In this document: positions 43,766 through 51,883 of the stretch, in pieces
How positions within the stretch are numbered: the stretch's first letter is position 1
Layout of the letters: every line of letters starts with the position of its first letter
Assembly: GCF_900120405.1 (NCBI RefSeq)
Contig: NZ_LT635492.1
Coordinates: 714,093 to 778,092, forward strand
Origin: Urinicoccus massiliensis
GTDB lineage: Bacteria > Bacillota > Clostridia > Tissierellales > Peptoniphilaceae
DNA length: 64,000 bases
Direction: 5' to 3'
The notes under the pieces: model-generated
The model's database searches: none
What the model was told of the DNA's origin: nothing
The model's input: the letters and a program-made list of their open reading frames with translations, nothing else
Translations under genes and position numbers: made by a program

Positions 43766-44965
43766 ATGAAAAAATGCTACAAAGTACTCGCAAGCCTGGC
43801 TCTGGCAAGCGTCTTTTTCCTGCCAGCCACCAGCTACGCCGCAGGCCGGGACCAAAAAATTGCCGACTTGAAAAGCGAGGGCCTGGTCACTGGCTACCCC
43901 GACGGCAGCCTGGGCCTGGATAAGCCCATCAGTCGTGCAGAAGTCTCTGTCCTTTTAACCCACATGACCGGCAACCGGGTCAAGGGACCTGGAAAGCAAA
44001 TTTTTAAGGATGTCCCCTCCAGCCACTGGGCCAGCGGCTATGTCCAAACTGCCAACCGCCTGAAAAACCCCCAAGGCGTTCGGACCATTGTAGGCTATCC
44101 CGATGGTAGCTTTCGCCCGGAAAATCCCGTCAGCAATGCCGAGATCATCAAGATGATGACAGTGTCGGCCAAGAAAAACCTCACACCAGCAGATGTAAAG
44201 ACCGCCTCCTGGCCCAGCTCCTGGATTGATTGGGCCAAGGACCTGGGCATCATCGGGCCAGGAAGTGACGTCGGTAACTTGGATCCCCAGGCCCCAGCTA
44301 GCCGAGGCGATGTTTTCGTCATGATTTACAATGCCGGCCAAAGTGTCAAACCTCGTGGAGAAAATAAGCCATCTCCCCAGGAAAACAAACCATCGACTCC
44401 TGTAAGGCCTGCCGTAAGTGGAGGCTTTGAATTTGCCGCCTTTAACAGTGGAAAAAGCTTTAACCACGAAAAATTCAAGCAAGAATTTTTAGCCTTAATC
44501 AATGCAGACCGTGCCAAACAAGGCCTGGTCCCCTTACAATGGGACGACGACTTGAGCCAAGGTGCCATCGTCCGGGTTGAAGAACTTTTAAAAAATGGGT
44601 CCATCGATGTCAATGGCCAAGACCACGTTCGGTTGGACGGACGTCCCTGGGATACAGCCTTTGACTATATCCGTCCCCAATTGTCCACTACCATTTTCGG
44701 CGAAAATTTAGCCGAAATCATCCATATGTCCAATGAAAGAATCGGCAAAAAAAGCCGCCTCTATATGACAGATGAAGCAGTCCTGGCCAAGAATCTTTAT
44801 CAGATGTGGTGGAATTCCCCCGGCCACCGGGCCAATATGATGGAACCCAAGTACCGCTATCTGAACCTCCAAGTCCGGGTGGGCAACTACGCCCAACTGG
44901 GAAAACCGGGCAAAAATACCGTCTATTTTGTCGGAACCACTCATTTTAGAGGAGACTACCAATAA
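43766..44965 (+). CDS. SLH-anchored CAP/SCP-domain protein
   Basis: 399-aa secreted protein. Signal peptide (1-25, SYA-A), three SLH repeats (about 28-200; VGYPDGSFRPENPVSNAEI), a Pro/Lys linker, and a CAP domain (about 245-395) with LINADRAKQGLVPLQWDDDLSQGA, FGENLAEI and WWNSPGHRANMM containing the family's His and Glu. The bacterial CAP function is unclear (lipid binding or peptidase-like). AAAGGAG lies 7 bases before the ATG. A terminator at 44969-44997 follows. Confidence 0.9.
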   Translation: MKKCYKVLASLALASVFFLPATSYAAGRDQKIADLKSEGLVTGYPDGSLGLDKPISRAEVSVLLTHMTGNRVKGPGKQIFKDVPSSHWASGYVQTANRLKNPQGVRTIVGYPDGSFRPENPVSNAEIIKMMTVSAKKNLTPADVKTASWPSSWIDWAKDLGIIGPGSDVGNLDPQAPASRGDVFVMIYNAGQSVKPRGENKPSPQENKPSTPVRPAVSGGFEFAAFNSGKSFNHEKFKQEFLALINADRAKQGLVPLQWDDDLSQGAIVRVEELLKNGSIDVNGQDHVRLDGRPWDTAFDYIRPQLSTTIFGENLAEIIHMSNERIGKKSRLYMTDEAVLAKNLYQMWWNSPGHRANMMEPKYRYLNLQVRVGNYAQLGKPGKNTVYFVGTTHFRGDYQ

Positions 44966-44968
44966 AGG

Positions 44969-44997
44969 GACTCCACTTAAAAAGTCTTGGTGGAGTC
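44969..44997 (+). terminator. terminator of the CAP gene
   Basis: GACTCCAC/GTGGAGTC, perfect 8-bp stem, 13-base loop, then AGTTTT. Confidence 0.75.
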
Positions 44998-45023
44998 AGT
45001 TTTATAAGTCTTTTTAAGGAAAA

Positions 45024-45038
45024 TGCCCATTAAAAAGG
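45024..45038. repeat. island-flanking direct repeat, left copy
   Basis: TGCCCATTAAAAAGG, exact match to 57081-57095. Both copies are preceded by TTTTAAG plus an A run and followed by G(G)ACC. It lies between the GC-richer CAP gene and the AT-rich island. Confidence 0.6.
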
Positions 45039-45050
45039 ACCCCAAGAAAA

Positions 45051-45080
45051 AAGGCTATGAGTTTTAATGCTCATAGCCTT
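45051..45080 (-). terminator. terminator of module 1 permease
   Basis: AAGGCTATGAG/CTCATAGCCTT, perfect, then TTTTTTC on the minus strand. Near-identical to 51827-51856. Confidence 0.88.
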
Positions 45081-45084
45081 TTTC

Positions 45085-47580
45085 TTATATACTCTTGAAA
45101 GTATTATCTGAGTTTTCGTTTATTGTTTTAAAACCACTTTTTATTGCAAATAAAACTCCTGCAGTCATAAATACAAATACTACTATTAGAGGGATATAAT
45201 TCATATTTGTTATCAGACCTTTTATCGCAAATTCTAATTCATAGTTACTTCTATAGGCTCTCAATGCAATTCCAATAATGAACATAAAGATATAGGCTAA
45301 GAAAATATTTTTAAACAATATTTTCCCCTCTCCGACGACCATCTTTTCCATTTGTTTTTCTGTCATACCTGCTGTTGATAGAAGTTTAAAGTCATTGAAT
45401 CTTGCCCTAAGGTTTCCTTTGAAACTATTGTAGGCATTGGAAAGAGCAATTGTTATAAGAATGATTTGGATAGCTAGATTTAGGAGTCTTTCATTCCTTG
45501 TTTGTTCTTTATCCATGGCTGCTCTAATAATTTCTGTAGAAGTGCCATGATCTGATTTTGGAACATAGGTCGAAATCACTTTTTCTGCATCTTCAAATAC
45601 TTTTTCCTTGTTTTTATCAGCCTTTATTTTTACAAAATAATAGTAAACAGGATTTGATTCATCTATTCCATACTCGTCAATAAATTTTCTCATATTACTT
45701 GCGCTAGTAAATATAGGTATTTCGTTGTCATTATAGGCTTCTAAATCATAAGGTATTTCTTCTATACTTCTATCTATATTTAAATTTATGGGTTGTCCCT
45801 GTGCATTATATTTTAAGGTAAGATTTCCTGTATCCTTATCAGAAATTTTTATATACTCACTAAAAGCATACGGAGTTTCATTATCTTTTCTTATCTTATT
45901 AAGTAATAAATAAGATGCATGAGAGATGTTATTTTCTTTTAAAAGCTTTTCAAAATCTTCATCTGTTAAGGCGTATATGCTTGCATATAGTCTATCTTTT
46001 GCTATTTTTCCATTATCAAGAGAATTTTTTAAATCCTTAGACATAAAATCTTTATTATCGTCAAGGTAAAATTTGGTGTCATTTCTTTGATATAGGTGAA
46101 ACTCTTTTATACCTTCGACTTTTTCTAAGCCATCTAATAAGTTTTCATCTAAACTCTTATCAGTGTAAATACTTGAATTAAAATTGTAAGGACTTTTATA
46201 AGAGTTATATTTTTCATTCAAAGCTCTATAGGACTGGCTAACTAAAACTGCTGTCAAGGCAAAGGCAGACAGAGCCATTGAAATTACAATAATTCGATAG
46301 GTTGAACGATAAGACCTGTAATAATCTTTTGCTAAAGTCTTTTCAATAGGTCCATTTATTTTTGACTTACCCAATTTAATGCTTTTTTCTGTAATCCCAT
46401 TTAAGCCTTCTATTATTTTTATTTTTGCACTTTTCCTAGCAGGAATTATCGCAGATAAATAAACTGTTAGGATCGACAATAATATAATCATTATTATAGA
46501 AATAGGGTTTGGATAGACAAAATAAAAACCTGGCGATTTTAAAGTTTCTCCCAATATCTCAGACATATTTTTATAGGATATTGAATTATTAAGCCACATC
46601 AAGTATAAGAGAAGATTTGCAAATGCCAAAGATAGAATTGTTCCCAAGGCTATTGGTAAGGTTGAAAGTTTAAAAGCTTTCTTTCGAATCATTTTTTTGA
46701 CCTGCTTATCTGTCATACCTGTGCTTTTTAAAAGAGCAATTTCCTTTAAATCCCTATTGTTCCACACATTAAAAGAACCATAAATGATAAAAGCAAAAAG
46801 TAGGCAAAGAAAGAAGCCTGCTCCATATTTTTCTATAGCTAAGTTTACAACACTCTTTGGTGGGATGATTCCTTTTGGATAGACCATCTTATATTCTAAG
46901 ATATCTTTATTATAAAAAACTCTCCCAATATCTAAGGCATGGTTCTCGTCAATATTCATTTCAGACAAAACTTCCCTAGTTTTTGTATAAGTATCCCTTA
47001 TATTTTTATACCAAATTTGGGCTTCTATTTCATCATTTTTTTCAAATAAACCTTTCTTATCATCACTTTCAGTCAAACCTATAAGCATAGAATCTTCAAA
47101 TGATTTAGAATAATCATCATAAATTCCAACTACTTTATAAGTTTTATCACGAACAGTTATTTCAGAACCCAAACCATACTCTTTACTTTTTATTAAAAAT
47201 TTCTCTGGAACTAAAATCTCGTTTGAATTATTAGGTTTTCTTCCCTCTTTAATATCAAAACCTATAAGACCAGTAGGATCTCCAAATTCATAGATAGTTG
47301 CATTTAAATCTGTCTCTATGATTTTATTAAAAGAAATCTTTTCTATACCCTCATCATTTATTAATTTATCATAAAGTTTCTCGTCAATTTCACTAATTGA
47401 CACATGGTAGTCTCCAACATTTTTTTTAACATAGTTATACTGTTCGATTCTCATAGCGTTGAAGATAAAAATTACAGTTCCTAGCAGCATAACTGCTAAA
47501 AGTATTGATATCTTAATGGCAAAACTGTCTTTTTTATTATTTTTTACAGCTCCATCAGCTAGGTCATTAATAATTTTCAT
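45085..47580 (-). CDS. large FtsX-type ABC permease, module 1 (BceB-like)
   Basis: 831-aa permease. One N-terminal helix (about 25-45), a first outer domain, an FtsX block of three helices (about 260-285, 320-345, 365-390), a central helix (about 435-455), a second larger outer domain and a last FtsX block (about 700-820). This is the duplicated FtsX plan. Together with the ATPase and the short-loop histidine kinase it resembles Bce-type peptide-antibiotic detoxification. The ATG at 47580 has AGGAG 9 bases upstream; one 9 bases earlier touches the site. Strongly AT-rich codon use. Confidence 0.85.
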   Translation of the reverse strand: MKIINDLADGAVKNNKKDSFAIKISILLAVMLLGTVIFIFNAMRIEQYNYVKKNVGDYHVSISEIDEKLYDKLINDEGIEKISFNKIIETDLNATIYEFGDPTGLIGFDIKEGRKPNNSNEILVPEKFLIKSKEYGLGSEITVRDKTYKVVGIYDDYSKSFEDSMLIGLTESDDKKGLFEKNDEIEAQIWYKNIRDTYTKTREVLSEMNIDENHALDIGRVFYNKDILEYKMVYPKGIIPPKSVVNLAIEKYGAGFFLCLLFAFIIYGSFNVWNNRDLKEIALLKSTGMTDKQVKKMIRKKAFKLSTLPIALGTILSLAFANLLLYLMWLNNSISYKNMSEILGETLKSPGFYFVYPNPISIIMIILLSILTVYLSAIIPARKSAKIKIIEGLNGITEKSIKLGKSKINGPIEKTLAKDYYRSYRSTYRIIVISMALSAFALTAVLVSQSYRALNEKYNSYKSPYNFNSSIYTDKSLDENLLDGLEKVEGIKEFHLYQRNDTKFYLDDNKDFMSKDLKNSLDNGKIAKDRLYASIYALTDEDFEKLLKENNISHASYLLLNKIRKDNETPYAFSEYIKISDKDTGNLTLKYNAQGQPINLNIDRSIEEIPYDLEAYNDNEIPIFTSASNMRKFIDEYGIDESNPVYYYFVKIKADKNKEKVFEDAEKVISTYVPKSDHGTSTEIIRAAMDKEQTRNERLLNLAIQIILITIALSNAYNSFKGNLRARFNDFKLLSTAGMTEKQMEKMVVGEGKILFKNIFLAYIFMFIIGIALRAYRSNYELEFAIKGLITNMNYIPLIVVFVFMTAGVLFAIKSGFKTINENSDNTFKSI

Positions 47581-48256
47581 AAGTTCCATCTCCTAAGAAA
47601 TTTAACCTACCATCTACCATTCTATAGACCTTGTCACAAGAATTTGCTACTTTTTCATCATGAGTAATGATCATAATTGTAGAATTTAATCTCTTATTTA
47701 CAAGTCTGAAAAGTCCTGTGATTTCTTCTGAGTTTTTCCTATCAAGATTTCCTGTAGGCTCATCTGCAAGGATAATGGCAGGTCTTGTAATCAAACTTCT
47801 AGCAATGGCAACTCTTTGTTGCTCGCCACCAGATAACTGTTTTGGATACCTATCAAGCTTTCCTGCTATTCCTAGTATCGATAAAATTTCCTTTAAATAT
47901 TCTTCATCTGCCTTTTTATTGTCTAACAAAAGAGGAAGTAGGATGTTTTTTCTCACATTAATATTTGGAATGAGGTTAAAAAATTGGTAGACAACGCCAA
48001 TATTTCTTCTGCGAAATACTGTCATTTGGTCTTTATTAAATTTAGTAATATTTTTATCTTGAATAAATATATCACCACTTGTTGGTGTATCTACTCCTGC
48101 AAGTAAATGAAGTAAGGTAGATTTGCCAGAGCCACTGTCTCCAATAATGGCAACTAGGTCTCCTTTTTCTAGTTCAAAGTTTACATTTGAAAGGGCATTT
48201 ACTTCTACTCCGCCCTTATATGTTTTTGTTAAATCAACTGTTTTTACTATATTCAT
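47567..48256 (-). CDS. ABC transporter ATPase, module 1 (BceA/MacB-like)
   Basis: 229 aa. Walker A GDSGSGKST, Q-loop, signature LSGGEQQR, Walker [14 protein letters not shown]-loop ITHDE: the LolD/MacB/BceA subclass. It overlaps the permease by 14 bases. Upstream is a direct-repeat operator (48296-48313). Confidence 0.93.
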   Translation of the reverse strand: MNIVKTVDLTKTYKGGVEVNALSNVNFELEKGDLVAIIGDSGSGKSTLLHLLAGVDTPTSGDIFIQDKNITKFNKDQMTVFRRRNIGVVYQFFNLIPNINVRKNILLPLLLDNKKADEEYLKEILSILGIAGKLDRYPKQLSGGEQQRVAIARSLITRPAIILADEPTGNLDRKNSEEITGLFRLVNKRLNSTIMIITHDEKVANSCDKVYRMVDGRLNFLGDGTYENY

Positions 48257-48295
48257 ATTGTATCCTCCTTAACTTGTCTATAGTTTATTAGACTT

Positions 48296-48313
48296 AAGTG
48301 ACTGAAAAGTGAC
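48296..48313 (-). promoter_or_regulatory. putative response-regulator operator of module 1
   Basis: Two copies of GTCACTT on the minus strand (48307-48313 and 48296-48302), starts 11 bp apart, a helical-turn spacing usual for OmpR-type regulators. A TATAGA-like -10 follows. Confidence 0.6.
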
Positions 48314-48320
48314 TAGAAAA

Positions 48321-48351
48321 AAGACCATGTCTTATTTTTAGACACAGTCTT
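48321..48351 (-). terminator. terminator of the module 1 two-component operon
   Basis: AAGACCATGTCT/AGACACAGTCTT, then TTTTTTC on the minus strand. Confidence 0.75.
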
Positions 48352-48356
48352 ATAAT

Positions 48357-49328
48357 TTAATTATAAAATCTTAGTTCAAAGGCATTTGATTTCTTACCCT
48401 TATGATATAAAAGTTCTCCATTTTGTCTTTCCATTACTGATTTTGCCATTGGAAGTCCAATACCATAGCCTTTTGAATTTGGATCTATCTTATAAAAACG
48501 CCTAAAAACTTTTTCTAACATTTCTCTATCTAAACCTTTAGAAAAATCTTCGACAAAAATGCTCTTATATAAGTTCGTTTCTTTTAAGTGAATTTCAATA
48601 TGTCTATCTTCTGTTGCTTCGATTCCATTTTTCATCACATTAAATAATGCTTCATAAGTCCATTTCTTATCGCATATAAGATTAAAATCATCTCCATAAA
48701 GAGGAATTTCAATATTATCATTGATAAAATAATCTTTTAGCTTTTGCATGATATCTTCAATTAATTCTTGGGCAGATATCCTGTCTTTTGCCATTTCTAT
48801 TGTTCCAGAATCAAGGGCTGCAAGTTTTAATAAAATATCAGACAAATTATGGAGCCTAAGTAAATTATCTCTAAGTCTTTCTATATATTCTTTGGAAAAG
48901 TTGTCATCTTCGTCTTCTAATAAATCTAGCAGTAATAAAGATCCAGTTAATGGTGTTTTAATTTGATGAGCAATATCTTCCGTATATTCTCTTAAAATTT
49001 CCTTGTTTTTCTCGGCATTCTCAGCAATCCTCTTGTTTTCTAAAATAATTTTAATAATCTCATCTCTTAATTTTCCAAATTCATCGTCTATTATTTCATA
49101 ATTATCTGAGTTTATATCAAGTGAATGGAGGAGCTTAAATACATTATTAATTTTATCCTCAAGAACCTTTTCTTTTTTCTTTTCAATTTTTGAAATAACT
49201 ACAAACAGAATTATATTTATAAGTAAAAAACCTATAAGCGTTAGAATATCAAATCTTGGATTAAGATAAACTAGAAACAAAGACATTAATAGATTTAAAA
49301 TTAAGACAAGTAAAGTTTTTTTATTCAT
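48357..49328 (-). CDS. intramembrane-sensing histidine kinase, module 1
   Basis: 323 aa. Two N-terminal helices (5-22, 30-47) joined by only a few residues, the BceS-type arrangement in which the kinase senses through its transporter. Phospho-acceptor H121 (EDIAHQIKTP), N box EALFNVMKNGIEAT, G box SKGYGIGLPMAKS. It overlaps its regulator by 8 bases. Confidence 0.92.
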   Translation of the reverse strand: MNKKTLLVLILNLLMSLFLVYLNPRFDILTLIGFLLINIILFVVISKIEKKKEKVLEDKINNVFKLLHSLDINSDNYEIIDDEFGKLRDEIIKIILENKRIAENAEKNKEILREYTEDIAHQIKTPLTGSLLLLDLLEDEDDNFSKEYIERLRDNLLRLHNLSDILLKLAALDSGTIEMAKDRISAQELIEDIMQKLKDYFINDNIEIPLYGDDFNLICDKKWTYEALFNVMKNGIEATEDRHIEIHLKETNLYKSIFVEDFSKGLDREMLEKVFRRFYKIDPNSKGYGIGLPMAKSVMERQNGELLYHKGKKSNAFELRFYN

Positions 49329-49983
49329 TGTCCCACCTATATCCTATTCCTCTAAGAGTTTTTATATGGTTACCGTAATCTCCAAGCTTAGATCTCAGTC
49401 TCTTTATGGTTACAGTTAGGGTATTGTCATTCACTTCATAAAAATCATAACCCCAAACATAATCTAAAATTCGCTCTCTTAGTAGATTTATATTTTGATT
49501 TTCTAAAAGCATTTCCAATATAGCAAACTCTTTTAAGTTAAGGTCTAGATCTATTCCATCTATCGAAGCTTGTTTTGAAATGAGATCTAAAGATAAATTT
49601 TCAAAAGTCAGTTCATCAACCTTTTTTATTCTTCTGCTAAATACATTGTCTATTCTCGCCTTTAAAACAGGGAGAGAAAAAGGTTTTGTAATATAGTCAT
49701 CTGCTCCTTGAGAAAGACCTTTTATTACATACTCATCTTCGTCTTTTACAGTAAGCATTATTACAGGAAGGTCAGAAAATTCCCTCAGCCACTTTAAAAA
49801 ATTAAAGCCTGATCCATCTGGGAGATTGGCATCAAGGAGAATTAAGTCAAAGTCATTAAAATTAAGATTTTCTGTCTGAAAAAGATTGTTATAAATAATG
49901 GTTTCAATATTATGCTTGTTTAAGTAAGTTTTAACAGCAAAGGCAATTGTGCTGTCATCTTCAATCATTAGTATCTTTTTCAA
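49321..49983 (-). CDS. OmpR-family response regulator, module 1
   Basis: 220 aa. Receiver with acidic pocket (EDD, 8-10), phospho-acceptor D51 (LLDANLPDG), and a C-terminal winged helix ending RGIGYRW. The TTG start at 49983 gives the expected KKILMIEDD beginning and has GGGAGAG 7 bases upstream; the open frame beyond it is non-homologous. Confidence 0.92.
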   Translation of the reverse strand: MKKILMIEDDSTIAFAVKTYLNKHNIETIIYNNLFQTENLNFNDFDLILLDANLPDGSGFNFLKWLREFSDLPVIMLTVKDEDEYVIKGLSQGADDYITKPFSLPVLKARIDNVFSRRIKKVDELTFENLSLDLISKQASIDGIDLDLNLKEFAILEMLLENQNINLLRERILDYVWGYDFYEVNDNTLTVTIKRLRSKLGDYGNHIKTLRGIGYRWDNE

Positions 49984-50040
49984 TGAAATGCTCTCCCTTA
50001 TATAAAGCTTTAAATACATTATACCATTATCACTTATATT

Positions 50041-50070
50041 AAAAAACAGACCCTTTACGGATCTGCTTGC
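50041..50070 (-). terminator. terminator after rumA fragment 1
   Basis: Hairpin around CAGATCC/GGGTCTG with loop GTAAA (one mismatch), then TTTTTT on the minus strand. Confidence 0.65.
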
Positions 50071-50080
50071 TTTTAAATAT

Positions 50081-50149
50081 TTATTTTATTTTCTCAAGAA
50101 GAGAAACTGATTCTACATGGCTTGAGTGGCAGAATGAATAAAATTTCAT
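50081..50149 (-). pseudogene. 3' fragment resembling a 23S rRNA uracil-5 methyltransferase (rumA/rlmCD), copy 1
   Basis: The minus strand encodes a C-terminal tail with CHSSHVESVSLLEKIK and a stop. Just upstream, in the same frame beyond the ATG at 50149, VDLFPYT is readable. The VD(M/L)FPxT and SHVExVxLL motifs are the end of RumA/RlmD-type methyltransferases; here about 14 residues separate them and the rest of the gene is absent. Bases 50115-50165 match 51635-51685 exactly. The 3' end of rumA is a known integration site of conjugative elements. Confidence 0.65.
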
Positions 50150-50355
50150 ATTTCTAAAAAGCCTTGTATATGGGAATAAATCCACAAAATCAAGTCATTC
50201 ACTTATAATATATCCAAAATTGCTATCGATTTTTCTCTAATCATAGTATAATCTTTAAATATGATCCTTATTAATTGAATTATAAAAAACCTTATCTAAT
50301 GATATAATCAATTCTTAGGTGCAAAACCATATAGTATTTACTTGAAAACTGAAAT
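50150..50355. other. AT-rich non-coding stretch
   Basis: Holds the upstream part of rumA fragment 1 (to about 50200) and otherwise no recognisable gene or RNA. Confidence 0.4.
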
Positions 50356-50697
50356 TTAATTCAAGTTTAAATAATCATCATAAAAATTAACAAACTTTTT
50401 GACCAGTTTTATATCCAGTCTGTTAGACCATTTTTTCCTATCAAGATTAGCATCAATGAAGTCTGCCTTATCCTTTACAAAACTGTCTTTATTTTCCTTC
50501 GCTTTGTAATCATAATCCAGGGATGAAGTCCATTTATCAAATGCAGTATTGAACTCTTTTTGGTAGGTGTTGTTGTCATCAACAAAAAAACTATGTCCTT
50601 TGTCTTTAAAGCGAAGAAAGGTAAATCTCGGATTTTCCTTATATTTATCATTATATGTAAATACTGAAAAATACCAAACAATACCGACTATTAGCAT
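50356..50697 (-). CDS. small membrane-anchored protein, possibly frameshifted at its start
   Basis: 113 aa from the first ATG: a hydrophobic anchor, then a lysine/aspartate-rich outer part (FVDDNNTYQKEFNTAFDKW). Family unknown. The ATG lies inside the hydrophobic segment without a ribosome site. The frame is open back to about 50740, and deleting one base in the seven-T tract at 50727-50733 would join it to an ATG at 50743, giving a normal basic-hydrophobic start (MKNQKIVKNIVIICLM). It may be a pseudogene, a phase-variable gene or a sequencing slip. Confidence 0.5.
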   Translation of the reverse strand: MLIVGIVWYFSVFTYNDKYKENPRFTFLRFKDKGHSFFVDDNNTYQKEFNTAFDKWTSSLDYDYKAKENKDSFVKDKADFIDANLDRKKWSNRLDIKLVKKFVNFYDDYLNLN

Positions 50698-50781
50698 AAG
50701 ACAGATTATTACAATATTTTTTACTATTTTTTTGATTTTTCATAGTGAATTAATTTTACAACCTATCATAAAAATAAAATA

Positions 50782-51420
50782 TCACCATTTATGAATTTCA
50801 CCATTTATGTTAATTGCGAAAAAGATGTTATAGATGTAAATCTGAATAGTTAGCATAATTAGTATAATAATTACCCATAGAATTATGGGTTCATAATAGC
50901 TATATTTAAACTTTGCTTTGGATTTTTTAATTAGTGAATTAGAAATAAATCTATTAAATAATTTGTATACACCGTATCCTAAACCTAATCCAACTGTATT
51001 TGTAATTAAATCATTTACATCTGTCGTTCCAAAACCAAACATTTGAATAACTTCTATGGACAATGAAAATAAAAATCCAATGAGTAAAACTTTAGACAAA
51101 CAATTATATTTCTTATAAAGTAGAGGTAGGAAAAATCCTAATGGAAGAAACAAAATTATATTTAAAATTGTATCTTTTGGGCCTCTAATCATATCTATAA
51201 ATGGTATGAACGAAAATGTTGGAGAATAATTAGGTTTCAAGCAAATACCAGTTGTAGTTAAAACTCCAACAAGATAAAATGAAAATACAAAAGTCAAAAT
51301 TATACGTTCTTTATGTTGATTATTTCCATATATTTTTAAGACTATAAAATATAATGTTAATATTAAAACAGTAGGTATATAGCCACTTATTGCGTGACTA
51401 AAAACAAAATCCCAATCCAT
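50782..51420 (-). CDS. VanZ-family membrane protein
   Basis: 212 aa with about five helices. The VanZ core is clear: SFIPFIDMI, NIILFLPLGFFLPLLY, SLSIEVIQMFGFGTTDVNDLITNTVGLGLGY. VanZ proteins give low-level teicoplanin or lipoglycopeptide tolerance by an unsettled mechanism. It sits between the two rumA-like fragments, so it may be the cargo of one integration event. Confidence 0.88.
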   Translation of the reverse strand: MDWDFVFSHAISGYIPTVLILTLYFIVLKIYGNNQHKERIILTFVFSFYLVGVLTTTGICLKPNYSPTFSFIPFIDMIRGPKDTILNIILFLPLGFFLPLLYKKYNCLSKVLLIGFLFSLSIEVIQMFGFGTTDVNDLITNTVGLGLGYGVYKLFNRFISNSLIKKSKAKFKYSYYEPIILWVIIILIMLTIQIYIYNIFFAININGEIHKW

Positions 51421-51557
51421 TCAGATATCCTCCTCTATTTTATGAAAACATTATATCACTATCAATTAGTCAAGTCCAAAATATTGTGCTAGTAAATTTT
51501 ACGCAATATTATGGATCTGACTTAAACTAAGATATCCAAAAATATAATTAATAATAA

Positions 51558-51601
51558 AAATAAGACTTTAGGAGTCATGTCAAGCTCTTAAAGTCTTATT
51601 T
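51558..51601 (-). terminator. terminator after rumA fragment 2
   Basis: AAATAAGACTTTA/TAAAGTCTTATTT, then TTTTATTATT on the minus strand, just past the fragment's stop. Confidence 0.75.
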
Positions 51602-51606
51602 AAATA

Positions 51607-51669
51607 TTATTTTTTAAGATGAGTGATTACTTCCACATGGCTTGAGTGGCAGAATGAATAAAATTTCAT
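51607..51669 (-). pseudogene. 3' fragment resembling rumA/rlmCD, copy 2
   Basis: Same minus-strand frame as copy 1 (CHSSHVE) but a different ending, VITHLKK, then stop. The upstream readable sequence keeps FPHI in place of FPYT. The copies are identical for 51 bases, then diverge just after the HVE codons, as expected when different elements recombine at one core site. Confidence 0.6.
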
Positions 51670-51883
51670 ATTTCTAAAAAGCCTTATATGTGGGAATATA
51701 TTAATCAATACGTATCTTATAATTATAAGATCATTTTAGAACTAAGAAAAAAACAGCCCTCAAAAGGCTCATTGAATTAGGGATTTTAGAAAAACTGATT
51801 TAGAGAGTCTTTAGGTGGCAAGATAAAAGGCTATGAGTTTTAATACTCACAGCCTTTTTTATTTCTGGTTAACATAAAAAATG
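51670..51883. other. AT-rich non-coding stretch between rumA fragment 2 and module 2
   Basis: Contains a weak hairpin AGCC/GGCT with T run near 51765-51785 (minus strand) and the module 2 terminator at 51827-51856. No gene seen. Confidence 0.4.
51827..51856 (-). terminator. terminator of module 2 permease
   Basis: AAGGCTGTGAG/CTCATAGCCTT as RNA on the minus strand; the single difference from the module 1 terminator keeps a G-U pair in that direction only, followed by TTTT. Confidence 0.8.
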
